A stretch of 64,000 bases of DNA, from positions 124,001-188,000 of the forward strand of contig NZ_WWCS01000005.1 in NCBI RefSeq assembly GCF_009857535.1, given 5' to 3'. The DNA is from Duganella margarita (lineage in GTDB: Bacteria; Pseudomonadota; Gammaproteobacteria; Burkholderiales; Burkholderiaceae_D). The notes under the pieces were generated by a model that did no database searches, was not told the origin of the DNA, and was given only the letters and a program-made list of their open reading frames with translations. The translations under genes and the position numbers were made by a program. This document shows positions 25,297 to 35,300 of the stretch, one piece after another (within the stretch, counting starts at the first letter, position 1; every line of letters begins with the position of its first letter).

Positions 25297-27315
25297 TTAT
25301 GTCTCCTGTGTCGTGGCGACCGGCGCGGCCGGCAGCACGAACGTAAATATGGTCCCGCCTTGCGGGTTGGCGTGGAAGGTCAAGGCTCCACCGTGGAATT
25401 CTATCGCAGTCCGGCAGATGTTAAGGCCCATGCCCATGCCTTCGGCCTTGGTCGAGAAGAATGGCGAGAACAGCCGCGCCGCGACTTCTTCCGGGATGCC
25501 GTGGCCCTGGTCGATGACGGCGACGCTGACTTTGTCCGTCTCGGCGTCGTAGGCCGCCACCACGTTGAGGATGCGGCGCTGCGGCGGGATGTGCTGCATG
25601 GCTTCGATGCCGTTGCGGGTCAGGTTGAGCAGCACCTGTTCGATCATCACGCGGTCGGCGCGCACCGGCGGCAGGTCGGGCGGAATGGTGGTGCGGAAGG
25701 TGACGTAGCTCTGACGCGCCTGCAGTTCGATCAGCGCGCGGATGCCGTCCAGCAGCGATGGAATGGCCAGCGCCTGCCGCAGCGGTTCGCGCTTCTTGAC
25801 GAATTCGTGCACGCTGCGGATGATCTGGCCGGCCCGCTGCGCCTGCGCGCTGGCCTGTTCCAGCGCCGGCTTGAGGATGGCGCGGTCGACGGGAGCATCG
25901 CGGTCCAGCACATTCAGCGCGCCGGTGGTGTAGCTGGAGATGGCGGCCAGCGGCTGGTTCAGTTCATGCGCCAGCATCGAGGCGATTTCGCCCATGGTGG
26001 CCAGGCGCGCCGACGATTGCAGCTTTTCCTGCTGCTGGCGGTTGACCTCTTCGATGCGCTTGCGGTCGGAGATATCGAGGATGGAGCCCATCCAGCCGGT
26101 CTGCTTGCCGTGGTTGTCCACCAGCGGCGCCTCGAACACCAGCACCGGCACGCGCTCGCCGTTGGGACGCTGGAAGAAGGTCTCGAACTGCGGCGTGACC
26201 TTGCCCGCCAAAACCGAGGCAAAGCGGGCCTGGTATTCGGACATCGCTTCCTCTGCCCAGTAAGGCATGGGCGGCAGCTTGCCGACGATCTCCTCGGCCG
26301 GGTAGCCGACGATCTGGCAGAAGGCCGGATTCACATACGTGATGCGGCCTTCCAGGTCGCGCGCGCGCAGGCCGGTCACCAGCGAGTTTTCCATCGCGGT
26401 GCGGAACGACATCTGCTGGCGCAGCGCGCCTTCCGCCGCCAGCCGTTTGGAGATATGGCCCCACAACGCCAGCAGGCTCCATAGCAGCCCGAGCGACAGC
26501 ACGATCACCGAGCCGACCAGCAGGTTGGGCAGCAACTGCGGTTCGCTCTTGACGCTGTCGGTCACCAGCGTCACCGAGGCGCCGGGCAGATCGAGCGCGC
26601 GCTTGTGGGTGTAGACGCCGTGACCCGGACCGGCGGCCGCGCGCCGCGCCAGCACCTTGTCGTCGCGGTCCACCAGCGTGACCTGGTTGTCCTGTGCGAA
26701 CCACCACGGCACCATTTCGTCCAGCAGCGCCACGGTCTGATAAGTGGCCACCAGGTCGCCCAGGTACTCGTCGCCGCGGAACAGCGGCACGTGATAGTCC
26801 ATCAGCACCGCCGACGGCGCCGCCGACGACACGTGCGATTGCGCCTCCGGCTGGGTGTACATCGGCCGCTTCGTTTTGCGCGTGATCTCGGCGGTGGCCC
26901 TGGAGGCAGGCGTCAGTTCGACCGGATTGGCGAGGGGATCGCTGCTGCCGCCCAATGCACCGTCCGGCTTGAGCCAGACCACCCGCACCAGCTCGTGCCC
27001 ATTCTTCAGCAGCCGCGCCATGCGTTCGTGCAGCTCCTTCGCCGACAGATGGCCGGCGGTGATTTCCACTCCCAGGCTGCGCAGGCTTTCCTCGTCGCGG
27101 CCCATCTGGAAGCGGATGGTCTGTTCCACCCACAGGGTGTCGGCGATCAGCTGTTCCTGGCGCTCGTTGCTCTCCATCTGGCGCGCCTGCCACGGCAGCC
27201 AGATCAGGATCGCCAGAAAAAACAACACCAGCACGATCGGCAGCAGCCAGCGCAGCGAGGTGCCGGAATGCGGACGGCGGGGCGGAACTGGGGCTGGGGC
27301 AGGGCTGGAGGTCAT
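25297..27315 (-). CDS. Membrane sensor histidine kinase, DctS type
   Basis: A 672-residue kinase. Two membrane helices (about 22-42 and 265-290) enclose a periplasmic sensor domain of about 220 residues. A PAS domain follows (FRTAMENSLVTGLRARDLEGRI to DISDRKRIEE), then the dimerization domain with MLAHELNQPLAAI carrying the phosphorylated His, and an ATPase domain (LLNLTRNGIEAM, DQGHGI, GMGMGLNICRTAIE). This build matches DctS kinases, which sense C4-dicarboxylates. It is divergent from the TRAP transporter, with 127 bases between the starts. Confidence 0.93.
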   Translation of the reverse strand: MTSSPAPAPVPPRRPHSGTSLRWLLPIVLVLFFLAILIWLPWQARQMESNERQEQLIADTLWVEQTIRFQMGRDEESLRSLGVEITAGHLSAKELHERMARLLKNGHELVRVVWLKPDGALGGSSDPLANPVELTPASRATAEITRKTKRPMYTQPEAQSHVSSAAPSAVLMDYHVPLFRGDEYLGDLVATYQTVALLDEMVPWWFAQDNQVTLVDRDDKVLARRAAAGPGHGVYTHKRALDLPGASVTLVTDSVKSEPQLLPNLLVGSVIVLSLGLLWSLLALWGHISKRLAAEGALRQQMSFRTAMENSLVTGLRARDLEGRITYVNPAFCQIVGYPAEEIVGKLPPMPYWAEEAMSEYQARFASVLAGKVTPQFETFFQRPNGERVPVLVFEAPLVDNHGKQTGWMGSILDISDRKRIEEVNRQQQEKLQSSARLATMGEIASMLAHELNQPLAAISSYTTGALNVLDRDAPVDRAILKPALEQASAQAQRAGQIIRSVHEFVKKREPLRQALAIPSLLDGIRALIELQARQSYVTFRTTIPPDLPPVRADRVMIEQVLLNLTRNGIEAMQHIPPQRRILNVVAAYDAETDKVSVAVIDQGHGIPEEVAARLFSPFFSTKAEGMGMGLNICRTAIEFHGGALTFHANPQGGTIFTFVLPAAPVATTQET

Positions 27316-27352
27316 GGGCGCTCAGGGTAGCCGGTCGGAACCGGGCGGTCAT

Positions 27353-27366
27353 TGTGGTTATCCACA
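27353..27366. promoter_or_regulatory. Short dyad in the divergent kinase/TRAP promoter region
   Basis: TGTGG and CCACA flank a 4-nt centre, 77 bp before the dctP start. It is a possible binding site for the neighbouring response regulator. Five-bp arms are weak evidence. Confidence 0.25.
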
Positions 27367-27442
27367 GTTGCCAGTGTTGCAGCAATTCATAAGAATCGAC
27401 CAAAATAGAACAATAACGCAATTTTACCCACCAGGAGACTTC

Positions 27443-28429
27443 ATGAAACTGAAAACCGCACTGCTCGTCCTGAGCGCCGCTCTGAGCTTCAATGTGTACG
27501 CCCAGGCGCCGATCGTCATCAAATTCAGCCACGTGGTGGCCACCGACACGCCGAAAGGCCAGGCAGCGGAGCGCTTCAAGCAACTGGCGGAAAAAGCCAC
27601 CAACGGCCGCGTCAAGGTCGAGGTCTATCCGAACAGCCAGCTGTACAAGGACAAGGAAGAGCTGGAAGCGCTGCAGCTGGGCGCGGTGCAGATGCTGGCG
27701 CCATCGCTGGCCAAGTTCGGCCCGTTGGGCGTGAAGGAGTTCGAAGCCTTCGACCTGCCGTACATCTTCCCGTCCAAGACCGCGCTGTACAACGTCACCG
27801 AAGGCGAAATCGGCAAGTCACTGCTGAAGAAGCTGGAGCCGAAGGGCATCACCGGGCTGGCATTCTGGGATAACGGCTTCAAGGTGATGTCGGCCAACAA
27901 GCCGTTGCGCAATCCGAGCGACTTCAAGGGCCTGAAGATGCGCATCCAGTCGTCCAAGGTGCTGGACGCGCAGATGCGTGCGCTGGGCGCCAACCCGCAG
28001 GTGCTGGCGTTCTCCGAGGTGTACCAGGCGCTGCAGACCGGCGTGGTCGATGGCACCGAGAATCCGCCGTCGAATATGTACACCCAGAAGATGCACGAGG
28101 TGCAGAAGTATGTGACGGTGTCCAACCACGGCTACCTGGGCTATGCGGTGATCGTCAACAAGAAATTCTGGGACGGCCTGCCGCCGGACATCCGCGCCGC
28201 GCTGGACAAGGCGATGAAGGATGCCACCACCTTCGAGAAAGCGATCGCGCAACGCGACAACGATCTGGCGCTGGACGCCATCAAGAAGACCGGCAAGACC
28301 GAGATCTACACGCTCAGCGTGAAGGAGCAGGCGGAGTGGCGCAAGGCGCTGCTGCCGGTGCAGCAGTCGATGGAAGGCCGGATCGGCAAGGACCTGATCT
28401 CGGCGATCAATAAAGAAGCCGCCAAGTAA
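27443..28429 (+). CDS. dctP: TRAP transporter solute-binding protein, DctP family
   Basis: A 328-residue periplasmic binding protein that delivers organic acids to the DctQM permease. A signal peptide covers 1-20 (cut at VYA-QA). IKFSHVVATDTPKGQAAERF, FDLPYIF and GLKMRIQ are family features; the arginine in KMRIQ binds the substrate carboxylate. FSEVYQALQTGVVDGTENP is the DctP signature. The ligand is probably a C4-dicarboxylate, judged from the DctSR-like neighbours. AGGAG precedes the ATG. Confidence 0.94.
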   Translation: MKLKTALLVLSAALSFNVYAQAPIVIKFSHVVATDTPKGQAAERFKQLAEKATNGRVKVEVYPNSQLYKDKEELEALQLGAVQMLAPSLAKFGPLGVKEFEAFDLPYIFPSKTALYNVTEGEIGKSLLKKLEPKGITGLAFWDNGFKVMSANKPLRNPSDFKGLKMRIQSSKVLDAQMRALGANPQVLAFSEVYQALQTGVVDGTENPPSNMYTQKMHEVQKYVTVSNHGYLGYAVIVNKKFWDGLPPDIRAALDKAMKDATTFEKAIAQRDNDLALDAIKKTGKTEIYTLSVKEQAEWRKALLPVQQSMEGRIGKDLISAINKEAAK

Positions 28430-28442
28430 GACCACGGCGACC

Positions 28443-28463
28443 GGGGCGGCGCAAGGCCGTCCC
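28443..28463 (+). terminator. Attenuating hairpin between dctP and dctQ
   Basis: Arms GGGGCGGC (28443-28450) and GCCGTCCC (28456-28463) form an 8-bp stem with one G-T pair. A pyrimidine-rich tract GTTTCTCTTTTCC follows. It probably stops part of the transcription, so that binding protein exceeds permease. Confidence 0.55.
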
Positions 28464-28490
28464 GTTTCTCTTTTCCTCTAAAGGAACACC

Positions 28491-29060
28491 ATGAAATTCC
28501 TCGATAAGCTCGAAGAATGGCTAATCGCGTCCCTGATGGGCGCGGCGACGCTATTGATCTTCGTGGCGGTGCTGCACCGCTACCTGTCCGGCCTGCCGAT
28601 TCCCGGCCTGCAGGATTACCTGATCACCATCAATACCAGCTGGGCCCAGGAGGCCTGCATCTATATGTTCGTCTGGATGGCCAAGTTCGGCGCCGCTTAC
28701 GGCGTGCGCACCGGCATCCACGTCGGCGTCGACGTGCTGATCAACCGTATGAACACCCCGTGGCGCAATAAATTTATCATATTTGGCCTGCTGGCCGGCG
28801 CCACCTTCACCGCCATCATCGGCACGCTGGGCGCCAATTTCGTGCACCACATGTCGCAGACCGACCAGACCTCGGCCGACCTGGAAATTCCGATGTGGAT
28901 CGTCTACCTGGCGGTGCCGCTGGGCTCTTACCTGATGTGCTTCCGCTTCCTGCAGGTGCTGGTGGCGTTCGTCAAGACCGGGCAGCTGCCCAAGCATGAC
29001 CACTCGCACGTCGAGGGGCTCGAAAGCGAACTGACGGAAGACAAAGGAGCCAAAGCATGA
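28491..29060 (+). CDS. dctQ: TRAP transporter small permease, DctQ family
   Basis: A 189-residue inner-membrane protein with four hydrophobic helices, the small subunit of the TRAP permease. SWAQEACIYMFVWMAKFGAA and GIHVGVDVL are typical. The C-terminal 20 residues are acidic and cytosolic. AAGGAA lies before the start, and the stop overlaps the dctM start by four bases (ATGA). Confidence 0.94.
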   Translation: MKFLDKLEEWLIASLMGAATLLIFVAVLHRYLSGLPIPGLQDYLITINTSWAQEACIYMFVWMAKFGAAYGVRTGIHVGVDVLINRMNTPWRNKFIIFGLLAGATFTAIIGTLGANFVHHMSQTDQTSADLEIPMWIVYLAVPLGSYLMCFRFLQVLVAFVKTGQLPKHDHSHVEGLESELTEDKGAKA

Positions 29061-30337
29061 ACGCCCTGATTATTTTCGTGCTGCTGCTGGCGCTGATGCT
29101 GACCGGCATGCCGATCTCCATCTCGCTCGGCCTGACGGTGCTGACGTTCCTGTTTACCATGACCGAGGTGCCGATCGACACCGTGGCGCTCAAGCTGTTT
29201 ACCGGCATTGAGAAGTTCGAGATCATGGCCATCCCGTTCTTTATATTGGCGGGCAATTTCCTGACCCATGGCGGGGTCGCGCGGCGCATGATCAACTTCG
29301 CCAGCTCGATGGTCGGCCACTGGCACGGCGGTCTGGCGCTGGCCGGCGTGCTGGCCTGCGCCTTGTTCGCGGCGGTGTCGGGCTCGTCGCCGGCCACTGT
29401 GGTGGCGATCGGCTCCATCATCCTGCCGGCCATGGTGCGCCAGGGCTATCCGAAATCCTTCGGCGCCGGCGTCATCACCACCTCCGGCGCGCTGGGCATC
29501 CTGATCCCGCCGTCGATCGTGATGGTGATGTATTCGGTGACCACCAACACCTCGGTCGGCAAGCTGTTCATGGCCGGCGTGGTGCCTGGCATTATGCTGG
29601 CCTTCTTCCTCGGCCTGACCACCTGGTGGCTGGCGCGCAAGCACAACTATCCGCGCATGCCCAAGGCCAGCTGGGGCGAGCGCTGGAGCACCTTCCGCAA
29701 GAGCGCCTGGGGCCTGCTGCTGATCGTCATCGTGATGGGCGGCATCTACTCCGGTTCGTTCACGCCGACCGAGGCGGCGGCGATGGCGGCGGTGTACGCG
29801 TTCTTCATCGCGGTGTTCGTCTACAAGGACCTCAAGCTCAAGCAGGTGGGCAAGGTGCTGCTGGATTCGGCGGCGATGTCGGCCATGCTGCTGTACATCA
29901 TCACCAATGCCATCCTGTTCTCGTTCCTGATGACCAGCGAAAACATTCCGCAGGCCATGGCCGAATGGATCACCGGGCAGGGCCTGGGCGTGGTGACGTT
30001 CCTGCTGGTGGTGAACATCCTGCTGCTGTTGGCCGGCAACGTCATGGAACCATCATCGATCGTGCTGATTATGGCGCCGATTCTGTTCCCGGTGGCGATG
30101 AAGCTGGGCATCGATCCGGTGCACTTCGGCATCCTGATCGTGGTCAATATGGAGGTGGGCATGTGCCATCCGCCGGTCGGCCTGAACCTGTATGTGGCGT
30201 CCGGCATCACCAAGATGGGCATCACCGAATTGACGGTGGCGGTGTGGCCTTGGCTGCTGACCATGCTCGGGTTCTTGATCCTCGTCACGTACATACCACA
30301 AATTTCCTTATGGCTGCCAAATTTGATTTACTCTTAA
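29057..30337 (+). CDS. dctM: TRAP transporter large permease, DctM family
   Basis: A 426-residue inner-membrane protein with about twelve helices, the sodium-driven transport subunit. Features include FAAVSGSSPATVVAIGSI, GALGILIPPSI and the late MCHPPVGLNLYV. It ends the dctPQM operon, translationally coupled to dctQ. Confidence 0.96.
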   Translation: MNALIIFVLLLALMLTGMPISISLGLTVLTFLFTMTEVPIDTVALKLFTGIEKFEIMAIPFFILAGNFLTHGGVARRMINFASSMVGHWHGGLALAGVLACALFAAVSGSSPATVVAIGSIILPAMVRQGYPKSFGAGVITTSGALGILIPPSIVMVMYSVTTNTSVGKLFMAGVVPGIMLAFFLGLTTWWLARKHNYPRMPKASWGERWSTFRKSAWGLLLIVIVMGGIYSGSFTPTEAAAMAAVYAFFIAVFVYKDLKLKQVGKVLLDSAAMSAMLLYIITNAILFSFLMTSENIPQAMAEWITGQGLGVVTFLLVVNILLLLAGNVMEPSSIVLIMAPILFPVAMKLGIDPVHFGILIVVNMEVGMCHPPVGLNLYVASGITKMGITELTVAVWPWLLTMLGFLILVTYIPQISLWLPNLIYS

Positions 30338-30365
30338 AGTAGTTTGCCATTTCGGTATAAAAAAT

Positions 30366-30396
30366 TTGAGAAAAAGCTTAACGAATACGTTATGAT
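30366..30396 (+). promoter_or_regulatory. Candidate sigma-70 promoter of the small RNA
   Basis: TATGAT (30391-30396) matches the -10 box at five of six positions. TTGAGA (30366-30371) lies 19 bp upstream, slightly further than the usual 17. Transcription would start near 30403. Confidence 0.45.
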
Positions 30397-30402
30397 GGCG
30401 TC

Positions 30403-30632
30403 GCTCTCAGGGAAACATGCATATCGATATGCGACCTTGTAGCAAAGAATTGTAAGTGGGGAGTGTGTATAGAAACGGTAACTAATACCGGCATTAGATC
30501 GAGGAGACACACGTTTTACAGAATGTTGCTGTTATAGGGTCTGCAGGCCGCCACAAGCGTGCCACGGAACCAGGCAAGCGACCGGGAACGTGAAGCAGGA
30601 TTTGAAAACGCACCTGAGGGTGCGTTTTTTTT
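30403..30632 (+). ncRNA. Candidate small RNA of about 230 nt
   Basis: A promoter-like site (30366-30396) and a strong rho-independent terminator (30605-30632) bracket about 230 bases without a frame. Inside, GCATATCGATATGC (30419-30432) and short stems around 30476-30500 can form hairpins. It does not resemble 6S RNA, tmRNA, RNase P RNA or SRP RNA as I know them. It could instead be the long 3' end of dctM or an upstream leader, so the call is tentative. Confidence 0.4.
30605..30632 (+). terminator. Rho-independent terminator before ogt
   Basis: Arms AAAACGCACC (30605-30614) and GGTGCGTTTT (30619-30628) close a 4-nt loop and run into eight T residues. It ends whatever is transcribed from the left: dctPQM read-through or the candidate small RNA. 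Confidence 0.9.
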
Positions 30633-30693
30633 CGTCCCGACCATTTACAATCGTCCCGGCGTGGCTTTTTTGCTGTAGTAAGGACGCAACAAA

Positions 30694-31263
30694 ATGGTGC
30701 GTCCAAACAACTTTGGTACTTTTTTGGTGCAAGTAACTGTGATGAAAATACAACAAGGTAGTGAGCTCTTTTCAGCCGTGGTGGCGTTCCCGTTCGGGAA
30801 ACTGGGCGTTCGCACTGCGCAGGGCCTGATTGCCGAACTGTGCTACCTGCCGCCCCATTTTGAGGCAAAAGCGCCGCAGGACGCGGCGGCCGAATTGCTG
30901 GCTGAGCAGGTCAGCAAGTATTGCGACGACGCCGATTTCCGGTTCACGCTGCCGCTCCGGCGCAGCGGCACCGCGTTCCAGCAGAAGGTGTGGGACGAGC
31001 TGTGCGCGATTCCACGCGGCAGCACCCGTACCTATGGCGAACTGGCGCGGCATCTCGGTTCGGCGCCGCGCGCGGTGGGGCAGGCCTGCGGCGCCAACTG
31101 GTTCCCGGTGGTGGTGCCGTGCCACCGCGTGACCGCCGCCACCGGCCTGGGCGGCTTCTCCAACAGCGACGATCCCAACGGCTATTTGTTGGGCATCAAG
31201 CGCTGGTTGCTGGCACATGAAGGATCGAGCGAATACGCATGGCAACAGACAACTTTGCTCTGA
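30694..31263 (+). CDS. ogt: Methylated-DNA--protein-cysteine methyltransferase
   Basis: A suicide repair protein that moves the methyl group from O6-methylguanine in DNA to its own cysteine. The active site is VVVPCHRV. FQQKVWDELCAIPRGSTRTYGELA holds the DNA-binding helices. ATG 30694 (189 residues) has a good AAGGA site. ATG 30742 (173 residues, MKIQQGSELF) matches the usual family start but has no clear ribosome site. The 3' end overlaps xerD by 25 bases, so they are coupled. Confidence 0.93.
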   Translation: MVRPNNFGTFLVQVTVMKIQQGSELFSAVVAFPFGKLGVRTAQGLIAELCYLPPHFEAKAPQDAAAELLAEQVSKYCDDADFRFTLPLRRSGTAFQQKVWDELCAIPRGSTRTYGELARHLGSAPRAVGQACGANWFPVVVPCHRVTAATGLGGFSNSDDPNGYLLGIKRWLLAHEGSSEYAWQQTTLL

Positions 31264-32141
31264 TTGACGAGTTCTGCGACAGCCTGTGGCTGGAAGACGG
31301 GCTGTCGAAGAACACGCTGGAAGCCTACCGGCGGGATATGCGTTTGTTCGCCGGCTGGCTGGAAAAGAAGCGTCCCGAGGTCGACGGCCTGCTGGCGGTG
31401 GCCGCGCACGATATCGAAAGCTATATCGGCGCGCGCCATGATCAGGGCAAGGCGACCTCGTCGAACCGGCGATTATCGGTGATCCGGCGCTTCTACCAGA
31501 TGTTGCAGCGGCAGCGCCGCATCGAGGACGATCCCAGCCTGAAGCTGGTGTCGGCCAGGCAGCCGCAGCGCTTTGTGCAGACGCTCAGCGAAGCGCAGGT
31601 GGAGGCCTTGCTGGCGGCGCCGGATGTCAATACGCCGTTGGGTTTGCGCGACCGCACCATGCTGGAGTTGATGTACGCCAGCGGCCTGCGGGTGTCCGAG
31701 CTGGTCGACCTGAAGATGCTGGAACTGAGCCTGAACGACGGCGTGCTGCGGGTGACCGGCAAGGGCGCCAAGACGCGGCTGGTGCCGTTCGGCCAGCAGG
31801 CGCGGATCTGGATCGAGCGCTACGTCAAGGGCGCGCGCGGCATCATCCTGAACGGCCAGCAGGACGACGCGCTGTTCGTCACCGCGCGCGGCGCCGGCAT
31901 GACGCGGCAAATGTTCTGGGTCCTGATCAAGAAGCACGCCCTGAAGGCGGAGATCAAGACGCCGCTGTCGCCGCACACCCTGCGGCATGCGTTTGCCACC
32001 CATTTGCTGAACCACGGCGCCGACTTGCGTGTTGTTCAATTGCTACTCGGACACTCCGATATCTCAACCACGCAGATCTATACGCACGTCGCCCGCGAAC
32101 GCCTCAAACATTTGCATGCGCAACATCATCCTCGCGGGTGA
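31239..32141 (+). CDS. xerD: Site-specific tyrosine recombinase XerD
   Basis: A 300-residue recombinase that, with XerC, resolves chromosome dimers at dif. The SAM-like N-terminal domain covers about 1-90. The catalytic residues are present: R in YASGLRVSEL, K in GKGAKTR, HTLRH, and H with Y in LGHSDISTTQIYTHV. The length and the PLSPHTLRHAFATHLL block are those of XerD. Its start lies inside the ogt gene. Confidence 0.96.
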   Translation: MATDNFALIDEFCDSLWLEDGLSKNTLEAYRRDMRLFAGWLEKKRPEVDGLLAVAAHDIESYIGARHDQGKATSSNRRLSVIRRFYQMLQRQRRIEDDPSLKLVSARQPQRFVQTLSEAQVEALLAAPDVNTPLGLRDRTMLELMYASGLRVSELVDLKMLELSLNDGVLRVTGKGAKTRLVPFGQQARIWIERYVKGARGIILNGQQDDALFVTARGAGMTRQMFWVLIKKHALKAEIKTPLSPHTLRHAFATHLLNHGADLRVVQLLLGHSDISTTQIYTHVARERLKHLHAQHHPRG

Positions 32142-32199
32142 GCAACTTGGTTCATAATGAGGGTTGTGCAGTGCAACGCTTTTAAAGAAGGAGCAGCAA

Positions 32200-32370
32200 A
32201 TGGCCAAAACAAACTTCGCATATGAAAAGCGGCAGCGGGAATTGGAAAAGAAGAAAAAGCAGGAAGAGAAGAACCGGCGCAAGGCCGAGTTGAAGAATAA
32301 CCCCGACGCGGCGCAGGAAGGAGAGGAAGACGTTGCCGAAGGCGAAGCTTCCGCCCCCGGCACCGAATAA
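32200..32370 (+). CDS. Small highly charged protein of unknown function
   Basis: A 56-residue protein. The first 35 residues are a run of Lys, Glu, Arg and Gln likely to form one long helix (FAYEKRQRELEKKKKQEEKN). The rest is acidic and flexible. GAAGGAG stands at a good distance before the ATG at 32200. I recall similar small proteins in other betaproteobacteria, but no function. It follows xerD and converges with the RND pump gene. Confidence 0.7.
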   Translation: MAKTNFAYEKRQRELEKKKKQEEKNRRKAELKNNPDAAQEGEEDVAEGEASAPGTE

Positions 32371-32376
32371 TCGGGT

Positions 32377-35300
32377 TTAAGCGACTTCGCGCAGCACGTG
32401 TTCTTCTTCGTGGTTGCCCTTGAAGAAGCGCGCGCAGCGTTTTCCCCAGCGGTCCAGGTAGGTGTAGGCCACCGGCACCACCACCAGCGTCAGCAGGGTT
32501 GAGGTCAGCACGCCGCCGATCACCGCGCGGCCCATCGGCGCCTGAGTTTCGCCGCCGTCCCCCATGCCGATCGCCATCGGCAACATCCCGAACACCATCG
32601 CCAGCGTCGTCATCAGGATAGGCCGCAGCCGTACCTGGCCGGCAGTCATCAGGGCATCGTACTGGTTCTGGCCTTGCTTCTGCGCATGGTTGGTGAAGTC
32701 CACCAGCAGAATCGCGTTCTTGGTCACCAGACCCATCAGCATGATGAAGCCGATCACCGAGAAGATATTCAGCGTGCTGCCGGTGACCAGCAGCGCCACC
32801 AGCACGCCGATCAGCGACAGCGGCAGCGACATCATGATCGCCACCGGCTGCAGGAAGCTGCCGAACTGCGAGGCCAGCACCAGGTAGATGAAGATCACCG
32901 CGATGCCGAGCGCCACCATGGCCGAGTTCATCGATTCCGCCATGCTCTGCGCATTGCCGCCGACGTCGAAGCGCACGCCGGCCGGCAGCTCGATTTCCTT
33001 CATGACCTTCTTGACGTCGCTGTCGACGTCGCCGCCCGGCCGGCCTTCGGTACTGGCGTACACCGCCACCCGGCGTTGCAGCGCCTGGCGCTTGAGCACC
33101 TGCGGGCTAAAGGCCGGCACAAATTCCACCACCTGGCGCAGCGGCACCATGATCGGCCGGCCGTCCGGGCCCAGCTTGCTCGACGCCAGCGACAGGTCGG
33201 CCAGGTCGGTCACCTTCTGGCGGCCGGATTTCGGCAGCTGCACGTTGACGTCGTAGTTCTGGCCGTCCGACGCCAGGAAGTGCGAGGTGGTGTCGCCCGC
33301 CACGAACGGCCGCAGCGCGGCGCCGATCTGCTGCGTGGTCAGTCCCAGGTCGCTGGCCAGTTCGTTGTTGATCTTGATGTTGGTGGACGGGTTGGCGCCT
33401 TCCTGGCTGTATTCCAGGTCGGCGATGCCCTTGATCTTGCGCATCTTGTCCATCAGCCGGTGCGCCACGTCGTCCAGCTTGCCTTCGTCGGTGCCGAGGA
33501 TGGCGATGAAGATCGGCTTCTGGCCCATCGACAGCGTGATGCCGGCGATCTGGCTCAGGCGCGCGCGGATCGCCGCTTCCATCTGCTGCTGGGTGCGGCG
33601 CTTGTGCAGCTTGCGGTCGAGCAGCTTCATGTCGAGCTGGGCGGTGTTGCGGCCGTCCCAGGTGCCGATCACGGCGTTGACGCTGGCGATTTCCGGGAAT
33701 GCCTTCAGCGCGTCTTCCACCTGGTGGATCTTGTTGTCGGTGTATTCCAGGCTGGAGCCGACCGGCGTCTTGATCATGAAATTGACCCAGCCGTTGTCCT
33801 GCTCCGGCATCATCTCGCCGCCGATTTTCGGCACCAGCAGGATGCTGCCGGCGAACAGCGCAAAGGCCAGCAGCAGCGTCATTTTCTTCCAGCGCAGCGC
33901 CAGCGCCAGCACTTTGCCGTACACCACGTGCAGCCACTCGACGCCGCCTTCCAGCCAGTGCATGAAGCGGCCCAGCCACGGCAGGTATTTGAAGCGGTCC
34001 TGCACTGGGTCCGGCCACACCGACGACAGCATCGGGTCCAGCGTGAACGAGACGAACAGCGACACCAGCACCGCCACCGCCACGGTAATGCCGAATTGCA
34101 GGAAGAAGCGGCCGATGATGCCGTCCATGAAGGCCACCGGGATGAACACGGCGACAATCGCAAAGGTGGTGGCCATCACCGCCAGGCCAATTTCGTTGGT
34201 ACCGTCTTCGGCCGCCTTGCGGTGGTTCTTGCCCATGCCGAGATGGCGCACGATGTTCTCGCGCACCACGATGGCGTCGTCGATCAGCAGGCCGATGCAC
34301 AGCGACAGCGCCATCAAGGTCAGGAAGTTGAGCGTGAAGCCGAACGCCTTCATGGCGATAAAGCTGGCCATCACCGAAATCGGCAGCGTCAGGCCGGTGA
34401 TGATGGTCGAGCGCCACGAGTGCAGGAAGAAGAACACGATCACCATGGTCAGCACCGCGCCTTCGATGATCGTCTCCTTGACGTTATCGAGCTGGCTTTG
34501 CACTTTCAGCGATTCGTCGTTCAGCACTTCCAGCTTGATATCGGCCGGCAGCGTTTTCTTCAGGTCGGCTGCCACCTGCTGGATGCGGCGGCCCACTTCG
34601 ACCACGTTGGCGTCCTGCACCTTGGTGATGTCCAGCGTGACGGCGCGCTGGCCGTTGATGCGCGAGATCGACAGTTCTTCCTGGGCGCCGTCTTCCACCG
34701 TCGCCACCTGTTCCAGGTAGACCGGGCCGTTGGCGCGGCGCGCCACGATGATCTTGTTGAAGTCGCGCGGGTCTTTCATCTTGCCTTCCACCCGCACCAG
34801 GCGCTCGCTGGCGCCGTAGCTGATGAAGCCGGCCGGCAGGTTGGTGTTGGTGTTCTGGATCGCGTTCAGCACTTCGTCCACGCCGACCGCCTGCGCGGTC
34901 AAATCGTTGGGCCGCAGCTGGATCAGGATCTGGCGCGCCGCCATGCCGTTGGTGCGCACCTGGCCGACGCCGGCCACGCCCTGGAAGCGCTTGGCGACCA
35001 CCTGGTCGACGATGGTCGACAGGTCGCGCAGCGAGTGCTCGCTGGCGGTCAGGCCGATCTGCGCGATCGGCTGCGCGTTCTCGCCTTCAAAGCGAACGAT
35101 GAACGGGTCCTTGGCTTCGCGCGGGAAGCGCGGCCGCACCTGCGCCACCTTGTCGCGCAGATCCTGCATGGCGCGGTCCATATCGGTCGACAGTTCGAAG
35201 TCGACGTAGACGCCGGCCCGGCCTTCCCACGAGTTGGCGCGCAGCGTCTTGATGCCGCTGACGGTGTTGACCGCTTCCTCGATCGGGCGGGTGATGTCGT

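Larger units (their letters stand above)
30338..30693. other. Intergenic region with a promoter and terminator but no frame
   Basis: These 356 bases between dctM and ogt hold no supported protein gene. They contain the parts of a free-standing RNA gene (see 30403-30632), including a 14-bp palindrome GCATATCGATATGC at 30419-30432. The bases after 30633 should hold the ogt promoter. Confidence 0.6.

Noticed and set aside
27365..27400. A possible sigma-54 promoter before dctP (TTGCCAGTGTTGCAG)
   Set aside because: The -24 GG is absent and the spacing to GC is wrong, unlike the full match at 43292.
30403..30632. 6S RNA, tmRNA or 4.5S RNA before ogt
   Set aside because: None of the characteristic conserved blocks of these RNAs is present; only an unnamed candidate RNA is reported.
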